Assembly (NCBI GenBank): GCA_033855775.1
Contig: JAWVFT010000130.1
Location: 1-64,000 of the forward strand
Length of the DNA: 64,000 nucleotides
From: DASVTR01 sp033855775
GTDB taxonomy: Bacteria; Acidobacteriota; Blastocatellia; Pyrinomonadales; Pyrinomonadaceae
Direction of reading: 5' to 3'
Made by a program: the position numbers and the translations under genes. Positions within the stretch are counted from its first letter, which is position 1, and the number at the start of each line of letters is the position of its first letter. Shown piece after piece: positions 1 to 8,469 of this stretch. The notes under the pieces were generated by a model that saw nothing but the letters and a program-made list of their open reading frames with translations, made no database searches and was not told the DNA's origin.

Positions 1-196
1 AAGTATCGCTGCGGGGAGTTCACACCCGGCGGGCGGGTTCGCCAAGCTATGGGTTGCGGCGCCAACTCAGCGAGAGGCGGGCCGGGCGAGTCATGCAAAA
101 TTTGTCATTTGTGATTAGACCATTTATGCTATCTCTCAGCTACACTTTTCAATTCCATTAAAGAAATTGCCATGTCCCTTGCAGGCCCTCAGCCAT

Positions 197-291
197 CGCG
201 GGTCCTTCCTAGAGATTGAAAGACTGAGGGTAGCTCGCCACCGCACTCTCTCTCTAGTGCCAGAAATTTATTTCATTTCATCAGCAGCACT
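197..291 (+). repeat. 95-bp dispersed repeat, copy A
   Basis: The 95 bases align without gaps to 6273-6367 and, as reverse complement, to 514-607. Shared blocks are CGCGGGTC(C/T)TTCC at the start, TGAGGGT in the middle, and CTAGTG(C/G)C(A/T)GAAAT followed by CAGCACT at the end. The last ~35 bases can fold through AGTGC/GCACT. Copies A and C form a 411-bp unit (197-607) with long terminal inverted repeats, like a small non-autonomous element or a phage cis-acting element. Confidence 0.65.
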
Positions 292-513
292 TTTTGTCAC
301 ATTCTTCTTTTTGCTGAGGAAAATCGAGCATTCTTCTGTTTCTGCGTGAAAAAAGGATGCTGAATTTTGGCTCAAATCTCCATTTTCTCAACAAATTTAG
401 CTTGGCAACGCACATAATTCGGCTCTAATTCGCAGCTTTTCAAGCTAAATCTGGAGCCTTAAAAATCAGCACAGGCGCACCAGACCCGCATAAACATTGG
501 CTCAAGTGGAAAA

Positions 514-607
514 GTCCTGCTGATGATTGAAGATTATTTTCTGTGACTAGCGAGAGCGTGAGGTCGCGAGCTACCCTCAGTTGGTGAAGCTCTGGGAAGG
601 ACCCGCA
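514..607 (-). repeat. 95-bp dispersed repeat, copy C (inverted)
   Basis: Read on the minus strand this copy runs GCGGGTCCTTCC, then CTGAGGGTAGCTCGCG, then GCTAGTCACAGAAAAT and ATCAGCAGGACT, matching copy A block by block. The 3' third is more diverged than in the other two copies. It is inverted relative to copy A, with 222 gene-free bases between them. Confidence 0.6.
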
Positions 608-643
608 AACGGCTGGAGCCGCCGCTCCTCCGCGACCGCGGGC

Positions 644-679
644 GTGACATTAGTGACGTTAGTGACATCAGTGACGTTA
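644..679. repeat. Four tandem 9-bp iteron-like repeats
   Basis: Four perfect-length tandem units follow the consensus GTGAC(A/G)T(T/C)A: GTGACATTA, GTGACGTTA, GTGACATCA and GTGACGTTA. The array lies about 230 bases upstream of the first phage gene. Arrays of this size commonly serve as protein-binding iterons for replication initiators or repressors, but no partner can be assigned from sequence. Confidence 0.6.
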
Positions 680-908
680 AGCGAGTCAGTAATCTGTCGG
701 CAGTGGTAATAGTAACATGGGACAATTCTGCGCTCCTCCGCGCTCCGCTGCGCCCGGCCGTGATGATTTCCCGCTCCTTTTCTGTTTAGATACTTGCGGC
801 TTGCGGCGCCACTTCCCAGGCGCATCACTTTCCACGCAGGCCGGCCAGATGGCCTTCATCGCACCTCAACCAGGAGCCATCACTCATTGAGGAGAACTCT
901 TTTCCCCC

Positions 909-1325
909 ATGCGTGCTCAACATCTTGGCTCCACTGCCGTCACTATCCGTGTCCGCTGCTCCTGTGGCCAGAAGGCTGACTTCTACAAATACTTCTGGCA
1001 ACGACGTGGCTATGTCATCTGCGACCGCTGCAAAAGCTTCATCCTCTATCACTCGCTGGAGGTGAAAGCCTCCAGTTGGCAGGGCTACGCAGAGATCAAC
1101 AGTCAGCTGGTGGCCGGAGAGTTAGGAGCCTTCCAGCAGATCGAAGCGGAGCTGCGGGCCTTCCTGCAGCGGTATGATGCACAGCCGCAGTGGCTGTGGT
1201 CGCCTCAGACCAGTCAGCTGGTGAGCGGCATCCGCCCGCAGTTGGAGCGGCTGGAGGAGTTGAGACAGCAGGGGCCGGAGCCGGAGAGAGTTCTCCTCAC
1301 TCAACACAGAAAGAGAGAGCAGTGA
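909..1325 (+). CDS. Small zinc-ribbon phage protein
   Basis: 138 aa, no recognised family. The N-terminus carries a zinc-ribbon-like set: C17-x-C19, then C38-x2-C41 after a Phe/Tyr-rich spacer. The rest is predicted helical and Gln/Glu/Arg-rich. Its stop codon overlaps the capsid start by one base (TGATG), so the two genes are translationally coupled and the protein is probably made with the capsid. A GAGGAG motif lies 13 bases upstream, rather far for a ribosome site. A nucleic-acid-binding or assembly role is possible but not shown. Confidence 0.6.
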   Translation: MRAQHLGSTAVTIRVRCSCGQKADFYKYFWQRRGYVICDRCKSFILYHSLEVKASSWQGYAEINSQLVAGELGAFQQIEAELRAFLQRYDAQPQWLWSPQTSQLVSGIRPQLERLEELRQQGPEPERVLLTQHRKREQ

Positions 1326-2482
1326 TGATCAACGAACCAACAGCAGAGAGCAGAAGTCTGGCGCAACTGGCCAGAGCAGCGCGCTCCTCACGCGTCACTC
1401 GCGTGCGCAACTTCACGGGCGAGGATGCGGAAGTCCGTGCCTATCGCTTCGGCATGTGGGCTCTGGGCGGCCCGCTGGCACGTTATCAGGGAGATGTGCC
1501 GACGGGCATCGTCAAACGTGCGCAGGAGTTCTGCCGCACAAATGGCATCGCGCTCGAGCGCGCTCATACGAAGAAGGAGAACAACTCCGGCGGCGCGCTG
1601 GTGCCCGAAGAGTTCAGCGCGGACATTCTGGACTTGCGGGAGAAGTATGGAGTCTTCAGAAGGAACGCTTATGTCACTCGCATGGCCAGCGACCGCAAGC
1701 AGTTGCTGCGCCGCGCCGCAGAGGCAGAAGCCTATCCGGTGGGAGAGGGGCAGACGATACCTGAGTCACAGATGAGCTGGGATGCCATCGGACTGCAGGC
1801 TCACAAGATCGCGACGCTGGCGCGCTTCGAATCCGAAGTCAGCGAGGACTCGATCACATCGTTCAGCGACGAGTTAGCGGGAGAGATCGGGAGAGCGATG
1901 GCGAAGTTTGAAGATCGCGCTGGCTTCACCGGTGACGGCACGGAAGAGTTCCACGGCATCGTGGGAGTCATCACGAAGCTGCGGAGCCTTGACGCGAGCG
2001 TGGCCAACATCGCGGGGCTCGTCGAAGCCTCAGGCAATCTGTGGAGCGAGATTACGCTCTCGGATATGCGTGCCGTTGTCGCGCGCGTGCCGGAGTCAGC
2101 AGACGAGACGGAGGCGAAGTGGTATTGCTCTCGAAAGTTCTTCGCCGAAGTGATGCTGCGCTTGAGCGGCGAAACTATTGTCGAGCGGAAGAGTTTCCTT
2201 GGCTATCCGGTAGAGATCGCGCAGGTGATGCCGAAGAAGGAAGCCAACAGTTCAATCCCAGCGCTGTTCGGAGACTTGCGGCAGGCGGCGACGTTCGGGG
2301 ACAGAAGGCTGCCGACGTTCCGGATCACGGACAGCAATCGAGATGATTTCATCTACGATATTCTGACGATCAGAGGGACGGAGCGCATTGACATCGTGGC
2401 GCATGGCGTGGGCAACGCGAGCACAGATGAAGACGAGCGGGAGGCCGGGCCGATTGTCGGTTTGATTATGCGGGCCAGTTGA
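1325..2482 (+). CDS. HK97-fold phage major capsid protein
   Basis: 385 aa, starting at ATG 1325 directly coupled to the upstream gene. From residue ~89 the sequence GGALVPEEFSADIL, a turn region with VGEGQTIPES, and the long helix around DELAGEIGRAMAKFED followed by GDGTEEFHGI match the HK97 major capsid family (Phage_capsid). The C-terminal part, with FGDRR and ITDSNRDDF, fits the P-domain and A-domain end. The first ~85 residues could be a short scaffold-like delta domain. No portal, prohead protease or terminase gene follows; a strong terminator and unrelated cargo do. The element is therefore a remnant, a capsid-bearing satellite, or has its other structural genes left of the window. Confidence 0.85.
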   Translation: MINEPTAESRSLAQLARAARSSRVTRVRNFTGEDAEVRAYRFGMWALGGPLARYQGDVPTGIVKRAQEFCRTNGIALERAHTKKENNSGGALVPEEFSADILDLREKYGVFRRNAYVTRMASDRKQLLRRAAEAEAYPVGEGQTIPESQMSWDAIGLQAHKIATLARFESEVSEDSITSFSDELAGEIGRAMAKFEDRAGFTGDGTEEFHGIVGVITKLRSLDASVANIAGLVEASGNLWSEITLSDMRAVVARVPESADETEAKWYCSRKFFAEVMLRLSGETIVERKSFLGYPVEIAQVMPKKEANSSIPALFGDLRQAATFGDRRLPTFRITDSNRDDFIYDILTIRGTERIDIVAHGVGNASTDEDEREAGPIVGLIMRAS

Positions 2483-2498
2483 GGCTTGCTAAAACTTA

Positions 2499-2539
2499 GC
2501 ATGAAAGAGCAAGCTATTCTAGAGCTTGCTCTTTCATGC
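2499..2539 (+). terminator. Perfect 17-bp hairpin after capsid gene
   Basis: The arms GCATGAAAGAGCAAGCT (2499-2515) and its exact reverse complement (2523-2539) enclose a 7-base loop, 17 bases after the capsid stop codon. There is no clean T-run directly after it. The stability and position argue for termination of the capsid transcript, or protection of its 3' end. Confidence 0.75.
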
Positions 2540-2637
2540 TCAATATGTTGCTTTACTTAACTAGCAGTTCTTCATTCTCTGCTACGGTTAGGACTTAGAC
2601 ACGAAAGAGATGCTATCGAAGCGTCAGATTAAATGGC

Positions 2638-3225
2638 CTATAACAAATCGTACCAATCAAGCCATGAGTTTCTATTAGATGTAGTTTGATTTGCAGTTCC
2701 TTGTACCCAAAAGCGTAGAACGATTGTTGCGATCCAAAATATCAGCACAACAATCCCACTAAGAAGGGTTAAGAAAATACCATAACTTAATGCGTTGTGG
2801 TGTGGTAATGAAAATGAAAGCTTTTCCCCAAGTCTATCCATCCGGCGCGCGACTCGCCTAGTGATAATGAAAAACCCACCAAACCCTATGACAAAGAATA
2901 GGGACATTGCAATATTGAACCCGCAAAAAATAATCTTTAATTGCTGAGAAACACTCTCACGAAAAACGAAGCCCAGAGACACGGCAGTGATTGCTATAAA
3001 GATGGTGATGCTCTTAGTTGCCACACTGTATAGATTCTCTTGTACCGCATTGGCTAACTTATATTCCTCAAGGTCAGAATTGATTGTTTCAGTTTCTTTA
3101 TCTGTGTTGGCGGCGACGAAATTACTATCTTTGGGAGCAATTGAATTGCTAGCTTTATGAGTAACGGCGTTGCTCTCGAGAGCAACTTTTCGTTTACGTC
3201 TTAGGCTGGACGTTTGTTTATTCAT
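2638..3225 (-). CDS. Three-helix membrane protein
   Basis: 195 aa from ATG at 3225 (a TTG one codon earlier is less likely). A basic, Ser-rich N-terminal tail of about 60 residues is followed by three hydrophobic segments near residues 70-88, 95-122 and 148-172, with an Arg-rich loop (TRRVARRMDRLG) between the second and third. No family is recognised. The gene is clearly more AT-rich than the flanking phage and chromosomal genes and opens the cargo block. Small membrane proteins are common partners in phage-encoded defence modules, but nothing here shows that role directly. Confidence 0.6.
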   Translation of the reverse strand: MNKQTSSLRRKRKVALESNAVTHKASNSIAPKDSNFVAANTDKETETINSDLEEYKLANAVQENLYSVATKSITIFIAITAVSLGFVFRESVSQQLKIIFCGFNIAMSLFFVIGFGGFFIITRRVARRMDRLGEKLSFSLPHHNALSYGIFLTLLSGIVVLIFWIATIVLRFWVQGTANQTTSNRNSWLDWYDLL

Positions 3226-3409
3226 CAATTATCACATCCGTAAAAATTAGATGCACTAATGAACGTTACAAAAGAAACCCATTCAGCTGTCTAATATAAT
3301 GAACAAAGTTCTATTGATGTAGGACTTTATCTCCATGAAGGCATTGTACTGCCGCAGAAACATATTGACATAGCTGCGAACCTCCACATATCTTACCCGC
3401 GTTTTATTG

Positions 3410-3486
3410 TTTCTCACGACTCCGCCAGCGAGTCTTTGCATCGCTGGTCTAATATCCCTTTGCAGGGCTGTCGGCGGTTTTTTCCG
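3410..3486 (+). terminator. Structured leader ending in GGCGG-T6
   Basis: A 7-bp stem CCAGCGA/TCGCTGG is followed by a small CCCT/AGGG stem and then GGCGG with six T residues, which could pair with CCGCC at 3422-3426. The T-run ends about 20 bases before the PIN-domain gene start. It could be the terminator of an upstream short RNA or an attenuator of the PIN gene, which has no clear Shine-Dalgarno sequence. Confidence 0.4.
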
Positions 3487-3505
3487 GATAGGCTGACCTT
3501 CTTAT

Positions 3506-5017
3506 ATGAAAGTCCTTCTGGATACCAATATTGTCATCCATAGGGAAGCCACACGAGTCATCGTCAGAAATATCGGCCTCCTATTTAAATGGCTAGACCG
3601 TCTGCAGTACACAAAGTACGTGCATCCTCTTACCATTCAGGAAATCAACAAATATCAGAACAGTGAAGTTCTCAAGAGTCTGAATATCAAACTTGATTCA
3701 TACGTCCCTTTGAACGTTACTGCTCCCTTGCATCCAGATGTCGCCAACGTTTGCATCCCCCTTGATATTGACGACAACGATGCGAATGATACCCTCCTGA
3801 TTAACGAACTCTATAACAAGCGGGTTGATGTTCTGATCACTGAAGATAAGAAGATTCGAAAGAAGGCTGAACTCCTCAGCATTGACTCAAGGGTTTTCAC
3901 GATCAATGCCTTCTTGGAGAGAGTAATTGCGGAGCATCCGGAACTGGCAGATTACAAGGTCCTGTCAGTCAGGAAAGACTACTTTGGTAGGATTGATATA
4001 AATGACCCGTTCTTCGACAGCCTCAAGGAGGATTACCTTGGCTTCGAGAGGTGGTTCGTTAGTAAAAGTCAGGAAGAAGCTTACGTCTGTCGGACTGCGG
4101 AAGGGGTTTCAGCCTTCCTTTATCTAAAGGTAGAGGATGAGCGAGAACCTTATCCAGAGATAATGCCAGTATTCACTAGAAAGAAGCGGCTAAAGGTCGG
4201 CACATTCAAGGCCGCGCTCAACCGTCATATGATCGGCGAGCGGTTGCTGAAGATAGTTTTCGACAATGCGATTAGCTACGATGTAGATGAGATTTACGTT
4301 ACTACGTTTGGTAAAACGATACCGCAGCAGTGGCTAATTAAAATGCTAGAGGAATATGGTTTCGTTTATCATGGGAAGAAGCATAATGACTTTGGCGATG
4401 AACTGGTATATGTCAGGGACATGGAGAAGGGCTTTGATTCTGACAATCCTAAATTAACTTACCCCTATATCAGCAGGCGGTCGCGCCCGTTTATTGTTTC
4501 GATTTATCCAGATTACCACACCAATCTTTTCCCAGATTCGATTTTAAAGACGGAATCGCCTAAGAATTTTATAGAGAATGAACCATTCAGGAATGCGATT
4601 TCCAAAGTCTTTATCTCTCGTTCACATTTTAGGGACTTAGTATCAGGTGATCTTATCGTTTTCTACAGGACAGGTGGATATTACAAAGCCGTAATAACAA
4701 CAATCGGTATTGTCGAAAATGTAATCGCAACCATTGGCTCGGCTGTTGAGTTTCGACGTCTCTGTAAAAAGCGGAGTGTATTTTCCGACGCAGAGCTTCT
4801 GAAGGAGTGGGATCGTTATAAGAATTACAGACCTTTTATTGTAAATTTCTTATACGTCTACTCGTTTCCTACAAGAATAAATATGCAGCGTTTGATAGAA
4901 ATTGGCGTAATACCCGATGTCAAGTCAGCTCCAAGGGGGTTCGAAATGTTAAGCTCCCAGTCTTTCGAATTGATACTCAAGGAGACAAAAACAGATGGAC
5001 GTATTATTGTCGATTAA
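3506..5017 (+). CDS. PIN nuclease-like protein with acetyltransferase-like and PUA-like parts
   Basis: 503 aa. Residues 1-135 form a PIN domain: MKVLLDTNIV with D6, E46 in QEINKY, D95 in ANDTLL and D114 in ITEDKKI, the expected acidic metal-binding set of a PIN ribonuclease. Residues ~150-310 resemble a GNAT-type domain (RHMIGERLLK, then DEIYVTTF and LEEYGFVYHG). Residues ~330-503, with FISRSHFRDLVSGDLIVFYRTGG, look like an EVE/ASCH-type PUA fold that binds modified bases. The next gene, an ASCH protein, overlaps its end by 23 bases, so they form a pair. Likely an RNA-targeting effector or an RNA-modification sensor. AT-rich, probably recently acquired. Confidence 0.7.
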   Translation: MKVLLDTNIVIHREATRVIVRNIGLLFKWLDRLQYTKYVHPLTIQEINKYQNSEVLKSLNIKLDSYVPLNVTAPLHPDVANVCIPLDIDDNDANDTLLINELYNKRVDVLITEDKKIRKKAELLSIDSRVFTINAFLERVIAEHPELADYKVLSVRKDYFGRIDINDPFFDSLKEDYLGFERWFVSKSQEEAYVCRTAEGVSAFLYLKVEDEREPYPEIMPVFTRKKRLKVGTFKAALNRHMIGERLLKIVFDNAISYDVDEIYVTTFGKTIPQQWLIKMLEEYGFVYHGKKHNDFGDELVYVRDMEKGFDSDNPKLTYPYISRRSRPFIVSIYPDYHTNLFPDSILKTESPKNFIENEPFRNAISKVFISRSHFRDLVSGDLIVFYRTGGYYKAVITTIGIVENVIATIGSAVEFRRLCKKRSVFSDAELLKEWDRYKNYRPFIVNFLYVYSFPTRINMQRLIEIGVIPDVKSAPRGFEMLSSQSFELILKETKTDGRIIVD

Positions 5018-5366
5018 GCCTCAGTACGCGCTACAGATTTTTAGTGGCACAAAGAGATTCGAGTATCGGAGGATTATCTTTAGAGCGCAAGTCGAGCGGA
5101 TAATTGTTTATGTTTCGTCGCCCACGAAAATGGTCATCGGCGAGTTTTGGATCAAGGAGATTCTTTTCGAAGATTTAGATAGCTTATGGTCTAGAACCAA
5201 ACGGTATTCAGGTATCACTGAAGAGGGTTTTTACTCTTATTTTTTTGATAAAAATAAAGGCTACGCAATCAAGGTGGGTAAAATCATCAGGTATCATAGG
5301 CCAAGGTGTTTACATGCCTCTTATGGAATAAAGCCTCCTCAATCATTTGCTTATGTTGGTAGATAA
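4995..5366 (+). CDS. ASCH-domain protein
   Basis: 123 aa, starting inside the end of the PIN gene (23-base overlap). The N-terminus (LLSIKPQYALQIFSGTKRFE, then IIVYVSSPTKMVIGEF) is the typical ASCH/PUA-like beta-barrel signature, with the lysine/arginine pair expected to contact RNA. ASCH proteins include tRNA/RNA-modification readers and small ribonucleases. Coupling to the PIN protein suggests an RNA-directed pair, either toxin with modulator or two subunits. The family call is firm; the role is inferred. Confidence 0.75.
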   Translation: MDVLLSIKPQYALQIFSGTKRFEYRRIIFRAQVERIIVYVSSPTKMVIGEFWIKEILFEDLDSLWSRTKRYSGITEEGFYSYFFDKNKGYAIKVGKIIRYHRPRCLHASYGIKPPQSFAYVGR

Positions 5367-5439
5367 GCTTCTAAGTTCATCGGCTATCTGAACCTTAATA
5401 TTACAACACGACACTTTTAGTGCCTGTTACATTATAGAT

Positions 5440-6174
5440 CTATACCACAAAAAGCCTATATTCTGGTTCTTGTAAACTCCCTTCTGGAGGCGGCTGTATT
5501 CTCGGGTCTAATGGAGTAAATAAATCAAGATATAATAGTTTAAGGTGAAAAACTTCTGCGGTGTCTTCAATTAAAATAGTTTCGAGTTCAATCTTAGCAG
5601 CATACTCTTCTAGAGTTATCCCTTCTTTAAGATAACGAGAGATAGCAGTTATGTCCTCATGCTGCAGATACCACCATGATCCCTTCTTCTGCCCAAGGAG
5701 CGCATAGGTTCTGGCAGCATCAAATTTTGAATCGAACACAGCGTTTGAACCATCTGCTGCCACAATTTCGACACCCATTTTCAGGAGAGTACGACAAACC
5801 ATAGCAGGCTTCAGTGGATGCGCAAGAATGCGCATTTCTGTCTTTCGACGTTCCTCTACTGCGTCTTTAAAAATTGGTGATGGCTCATAACCTAATACTC
5901 CTAGTTGTGGATCACCGGTAATTATTCCCTCCCAAGATTTCAACCAAGGCGCCTTGCCCTTCTTTGTTGGTATGCCCATTAACACTCTGAAGAGAGAAAA
6001 TGGGTAATCCGCTAATGCTTGTTGTTCTATTGAAGAGCCAAAGCGATTTTGGCAATGATCACAAAAGAGCCCACCAGGCAAGATCGCCCAATCACCGCCA
6101 CCCAGCGATTCTGGAAGAATGTGCTCACGAGTATTAAATGGGCCACTAATTGATTTACAGAAGATACACTTCAT
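5440..6174 (-). CDS. HNH endonuclease-family protein
   Basis: 244 aa. The N-terminus has the zinc-stabilised HNH pattern C3-x2-C6, then REHILPESLGG with H18, then C38-x2-C41 and N43 in CDHCQNRFG. This is the layout of HNH_5-type nucleases. The remaining ~190 residues show no recognised domain but may provide specificity. It stands alone in the AT-rich cargo block, convergent with the ASCH gene and with its own 5' region holding repeat copy B. A DNA-cleaving defence or mobile-element role is plausible. Confidence 0.75.
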   Translation of the reverse strand: MKCIFCKSISGPFNTREHILPESLGGGDWAILPGGLFCDHCQNRFGSSIEQQALADYPFSLFRVLMGIPTKKGKAPWLKSWEGIITGDPQLGVLGYEPSPIFKDAVEERRKTEMRILAHPLKPAMVCRTLLKMGVEIVAADGSNAVFDSKFDAARTYALLGQKKGSWWYLQHEDITAISRYLKEGITLEEYAAKIELETILIEDTAEVFHLKLLYLDLFTPLDPRIQPPPEGSLQEPEYRLFVV

Positions 6175-6272
6175 ACGAGCATTGCTATGAGGAACGCAGG
6201 TGACGCTGTATAAAGTCTATCCTGCTGTTTCATTCTTTGATGATAGCTTACCATCCATAGTCTGAAAGAAAA

Positions 6273-6367
6273 CGCGGGTCTTTCCTTGGCATAGATTGAG
6301 TGAGGGTGACGCGCTATCGCACTCTATCGCTAGTGGCTGAAATTGATTTCATTTCAGCCACAGCACT
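6273..6367 (+). repeat. 95-bp dispersed repeat, copy B
   Basis: Gapless alignment to copy A over 95 bases. This copy sits in the spacer between two minus-strand cargo genes. Its last third folds into a perfect 11-bp stem (6333-6361), which the other copies have only partly. Confidence 0.65.
6333..6361. terminator. 11-bp stem-loop within repeat copy B
   Basis: GTGGCTGAAAT (6333-6343) and ATTTCAGCCAC (6351-6361) pair perfectly around a 7-base loop. It lies just past the 3' end of the 6384-7553 gene. No T-run follows on the minus strand, so factor-independent termination is uncertain. Confidence 0.45.
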
Positions 6368-6383
6368 TTTCCTTCAAATAAAA

Positions 6384-7553
6384 TCACTTCCCATCCTGTC
6401 CTACGCTAAACAAACTCTTAAGATCTATCTTTACTTCAATCCGGTTTAGGAGCTTAGAAAGCAAACCTTCCCGGGGCTTGAATTTAACGGTCTGTCTGAC
6501 CGTCTCACCTTCCGGTGTAGTCTCTAAACTCACTTCCCCTTCAATAATTAACTTCCGTGCTACAAGCTCATCGATTACTTCACCAAAGTTTTTTGCAGTA
6601 GTAGTTATTTCTGATGACCCGTAAGGATGTCCGAGTGCTGGGGCTTGCTCAAGTTGTTCTAATAGGTCAGAAGGTTTTCCTATGCCTCTATCAACAAGTC
6701 CTAATGCTATTTGATCTGCTGCAGGGTAAAAATATTGCAGAAGATCATGATGGCGTAGAAGCTCTCGTGCAGCATCCAAGTCTCTACCGGATAGCAGAAC
6801 ATCAATCTCATTTGTTGAGAAGTCATAAAGGGGAAATGGACAAATACCAAACTTTACATCTTGAGCTGCTGGATCATATTTATTCAGTTCATCTAAATGA
6901 AGGGCAAAATCCCCGCTATCTTCCCTTCCTGAATCATTACTATCGCCATCGTCTCTCATCATAGCTTGGAGATTATCGAGTTTAAGTTTGGATAGCTGTT
7001 GTATTGCTTGCATGATATTTGGAAGTATATTTGGGAAGGCCGTAGCGAAAGCTATGCCGGCCTTCTCTATGATTAGTTTAATTGAATCAGAATGAATGCC
7101 TCCCTCATTGAGCATTGCAAATTCTTTGTTTCCTAGCACAGGTTTGCCAAGCACTGTAGTTATAGCTTGTGAAGCTCGGGCGAGATTGATAGCGATGGGA
7201 CGCGCTACAATGACTTGTGCTGATTTTAAAGCTGATTGAATGTCAGCTTGAGCCATTGCGGCAGCTCTTGCATCGTGTTCTCCAGAAATAACAATGACTC
7301 TGTTCTTTTCATCATCGATACCTATGGCAATAGTATTATGATGAATCCCAGATGCCCCACGTATAAACTCAGCTTCCTTGGGCTCTGCACCAACCGCTCG
7401 AATGATGCTACGCCAAATAGTTTTCGATTCGTCTGCGATTAACCGAGACACTGTAGGCGCAGCCGCACTTGGGCGCGGATAAGAGGCATTGGAAGCAGAT
7501 GCCTTTTTTTTAAGTTTCTTTTCTATAGCTCGTCTATCTCGTCTATTAACCAT
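6384..7553 (-). CDS. Unrecognised 389-aa cargo protein
   Basis: No family is recognised. The N-terminus is very basic (RRDRRAIEKKLKKK) and low in complexity, followed by an alpha/beta region with IAIGIDDEKNRVIVISGEHD, an Ala/Ile-rich helical stretch, an acidic Asp/Ser-rich linker near residue 200, and a C-terminal helical region. No membrane segment or known catalytic motif is visible. It shares the AT-rich composition of the neighbouring cargo genes and is transcribed toward the HNH gene. It could be a DNA- or RNA-binding accessory protein. Confidence 0.5.
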   Translation of the reverse strand: MVNRRDRRAIEKKLKKKASASNASYPRPSAAAPTVSRLIADESKTIWRSIIRAVGAEPKEAEFIRGASGIHHNTIAIGIDDEKNRVIVISGEHDARAAAMAQADIQSALKSAQVIVARPIAINLARASQAITTVLGKPVLGNKEFAMLNEGGIHSDSIKLIIEKAGIAFATAFPNILPNIMQAIQQLSKLKLDNLQAMMRDDGDSNDSGREDSGDFALHLDELNKYDPAAQDVKFGICPFPLYDFSTNEIDVLLSGRDLDAARELLRHHDLLQYFYPAADQIALGLVDRGIGKPSDLLEQLEQAPALGHPYGSSEITTTAKNFGEVIDELVARKLIIEGEVSLETTPEGETVRQTVKFKPREGLLSKLLNRIEVKIDLKSLFSVGQDGK

Positions 7554-7612
7554 AAGTGAATGCCTCAGTTAAAGACTAGGAATCGGCGACAAATAAGGAG
7601 GCTGGCGCAGGG

Positions 7613-8044
7613 TCAAATTTTGAACTGCTCGTAACTACCCTTCCGAAACCAGAGCAGATCTTCCGGGTATCCTTCTTCCAGCAAATCAGCGAAGGATTTT
7701 GTTTGCACCCAGCTCAAGGGAATCATCGCTACTGCAGCGATGAAGTTTGCTTGATAGTCAGCCTTGCTCTCAAAATTCCTGTCGAAGAGATGGAGACCGG
7801 GAACGTGCAGGAGATGGTGTGCTAACTCGTGCAGCAGCACCCACAGCCGCAGCGGCCCCTGCAGGCTAGGGTCAACAACAATGAATGGATAGCCGCCATA
7901 AGGTGTATAGAGACCGAGCGAACCAACCTTGCCTTCGACTATTACAATGCCTTTGCGCTTGCAGTAACGGCGGATGTCTCTTTCTGTAATGGGCCGCTTG
8001 TTCCAGTACGGGAATGCTCTCTGCGCGAGGAGATGCAATATCAT
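7613..8044 (-). CDS. ImmA/IrrE-family metallopeptidase
   Basis: 143 aa. Zinc-peptidase signature H72-E73-L-A-H76 within LLHELAHHLLH, with a candidate third ligand E92 in FESKADYQAN, as in ImmA/IrrE proteins. These enzymes cleave a partner XRE repressor to induce mobile elements. The partner here is the upstream XRE gene, whose stop overlaps this start (ATGA, 8041-8044). That is the classical immR-immA arrangement of integrative elements and phages. Confidence 0.85.
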   Translation of the reverse strand: MILHLLAQRAFPYWNKRPITERDIRRYCKRKGIVIVEGKVGSLGLYTPYGGYPFIVVDPSLQGPLRLWVLLHELAHHLLHVPGLHLFDRNFESKADYQANFIAAVAMIPLSWVQTKSFADLLEEGYPEDLLWFRKGSYEQFKI

Positions 8045-8466
8045 GTCTTCCTCTTTTTTTCGCGATTGAGCCGCTCCAACTCACGATCTAGCAAGTTGAT
8101 TAACGCCTCCACATCGATGCGGGAGTCGGGAGGAAGTTTGTCAAATTTTAATGCAAGTTCTGCAAATCGCGATTTATTGAAATTCGGATCATCCGCTGGA
8201 CTCTTGCCACGTGCGCGCGCAAACACTTCATCTTCAGGAACGCCGAGGCCAGCAGCGAGCGAGCGTAATTTATCTGGTGTCACACGCTCCCCTAAGACAT
8301 GTCGATTCTCTATTTGGCTAACGTATCCGCGAGAGATTCGTCCACCACTACGCGTCTCAACTTCCGCTAAAGAAAGGCTCTTTGAAGCGCGTACACGTCG
8401 GACATAATCCGCAAAGTCCTCAGTCCCATTTTCCATCAGTGATAAATTAATATATTTGCTAGCCAT
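8041..8466 (-). CDS. XRE-family repressor (ImmR-like)
   Basis: 141 aa. A helix-turn-helix of the XRE/cI type covers residues ~18-75 (VRRVRASKSLSLAEVE, then ISRGYVSQIENR), with a helical C-terminal tail rich in Leu, Arg and Glu. ATG at 8466 has the ribosome site GAAGGAG eight bases upstream. That site lies inside the palindrome at 8470-8488, so the repressor could occlude its own translation start region on DNA. Probably the lysogeny or excision repressor of the element, cleaved by the ImmA-like peptidase. Confidence 0.85.
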   Translation of the reverse strand: MASKYINLSLMENGTEDFADYVRRVRASKSLSLAEVETRSGGRISRGYVSQIENRHVLGERVTPDKLRSLAAGLGVPEDEVFARARGKSPADDPNFNKSRFAELALKFDKLPPDSRIDVEALINLLDRELERLNREKKRKT

Positions 8467-8469
8467 TAA

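Larger units (their letters stand above)
1..908. other. Gene-free left flank with repeats
   Basis: I see no convincing coding region here; the short open frames lack a good ribosome binding site and overlap repeats. The stretch holds two inverted copies of a ~95-bp repeat (197-291 and 514-607) and four tandem 9-bp repeats (644-679), and then leads into the capsid operon. It reads like regulatory or replicon-type sequence of the phage-like element. Any structural genes further left would lie outside the window. Confidence 0.5.

Noticed and set aside
167..349. Small gene of about 60 codons
   Set aside because: Lies across repeat copy A, which also occurs elsewhere in noncoding DNA; no ribosome site or family.
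644..679. Possible CRISPR array
   Set aside because: Units are contiguous 9-mers without spacers. No CRISPR repeat-spacer structure or cas genes occur in the window.
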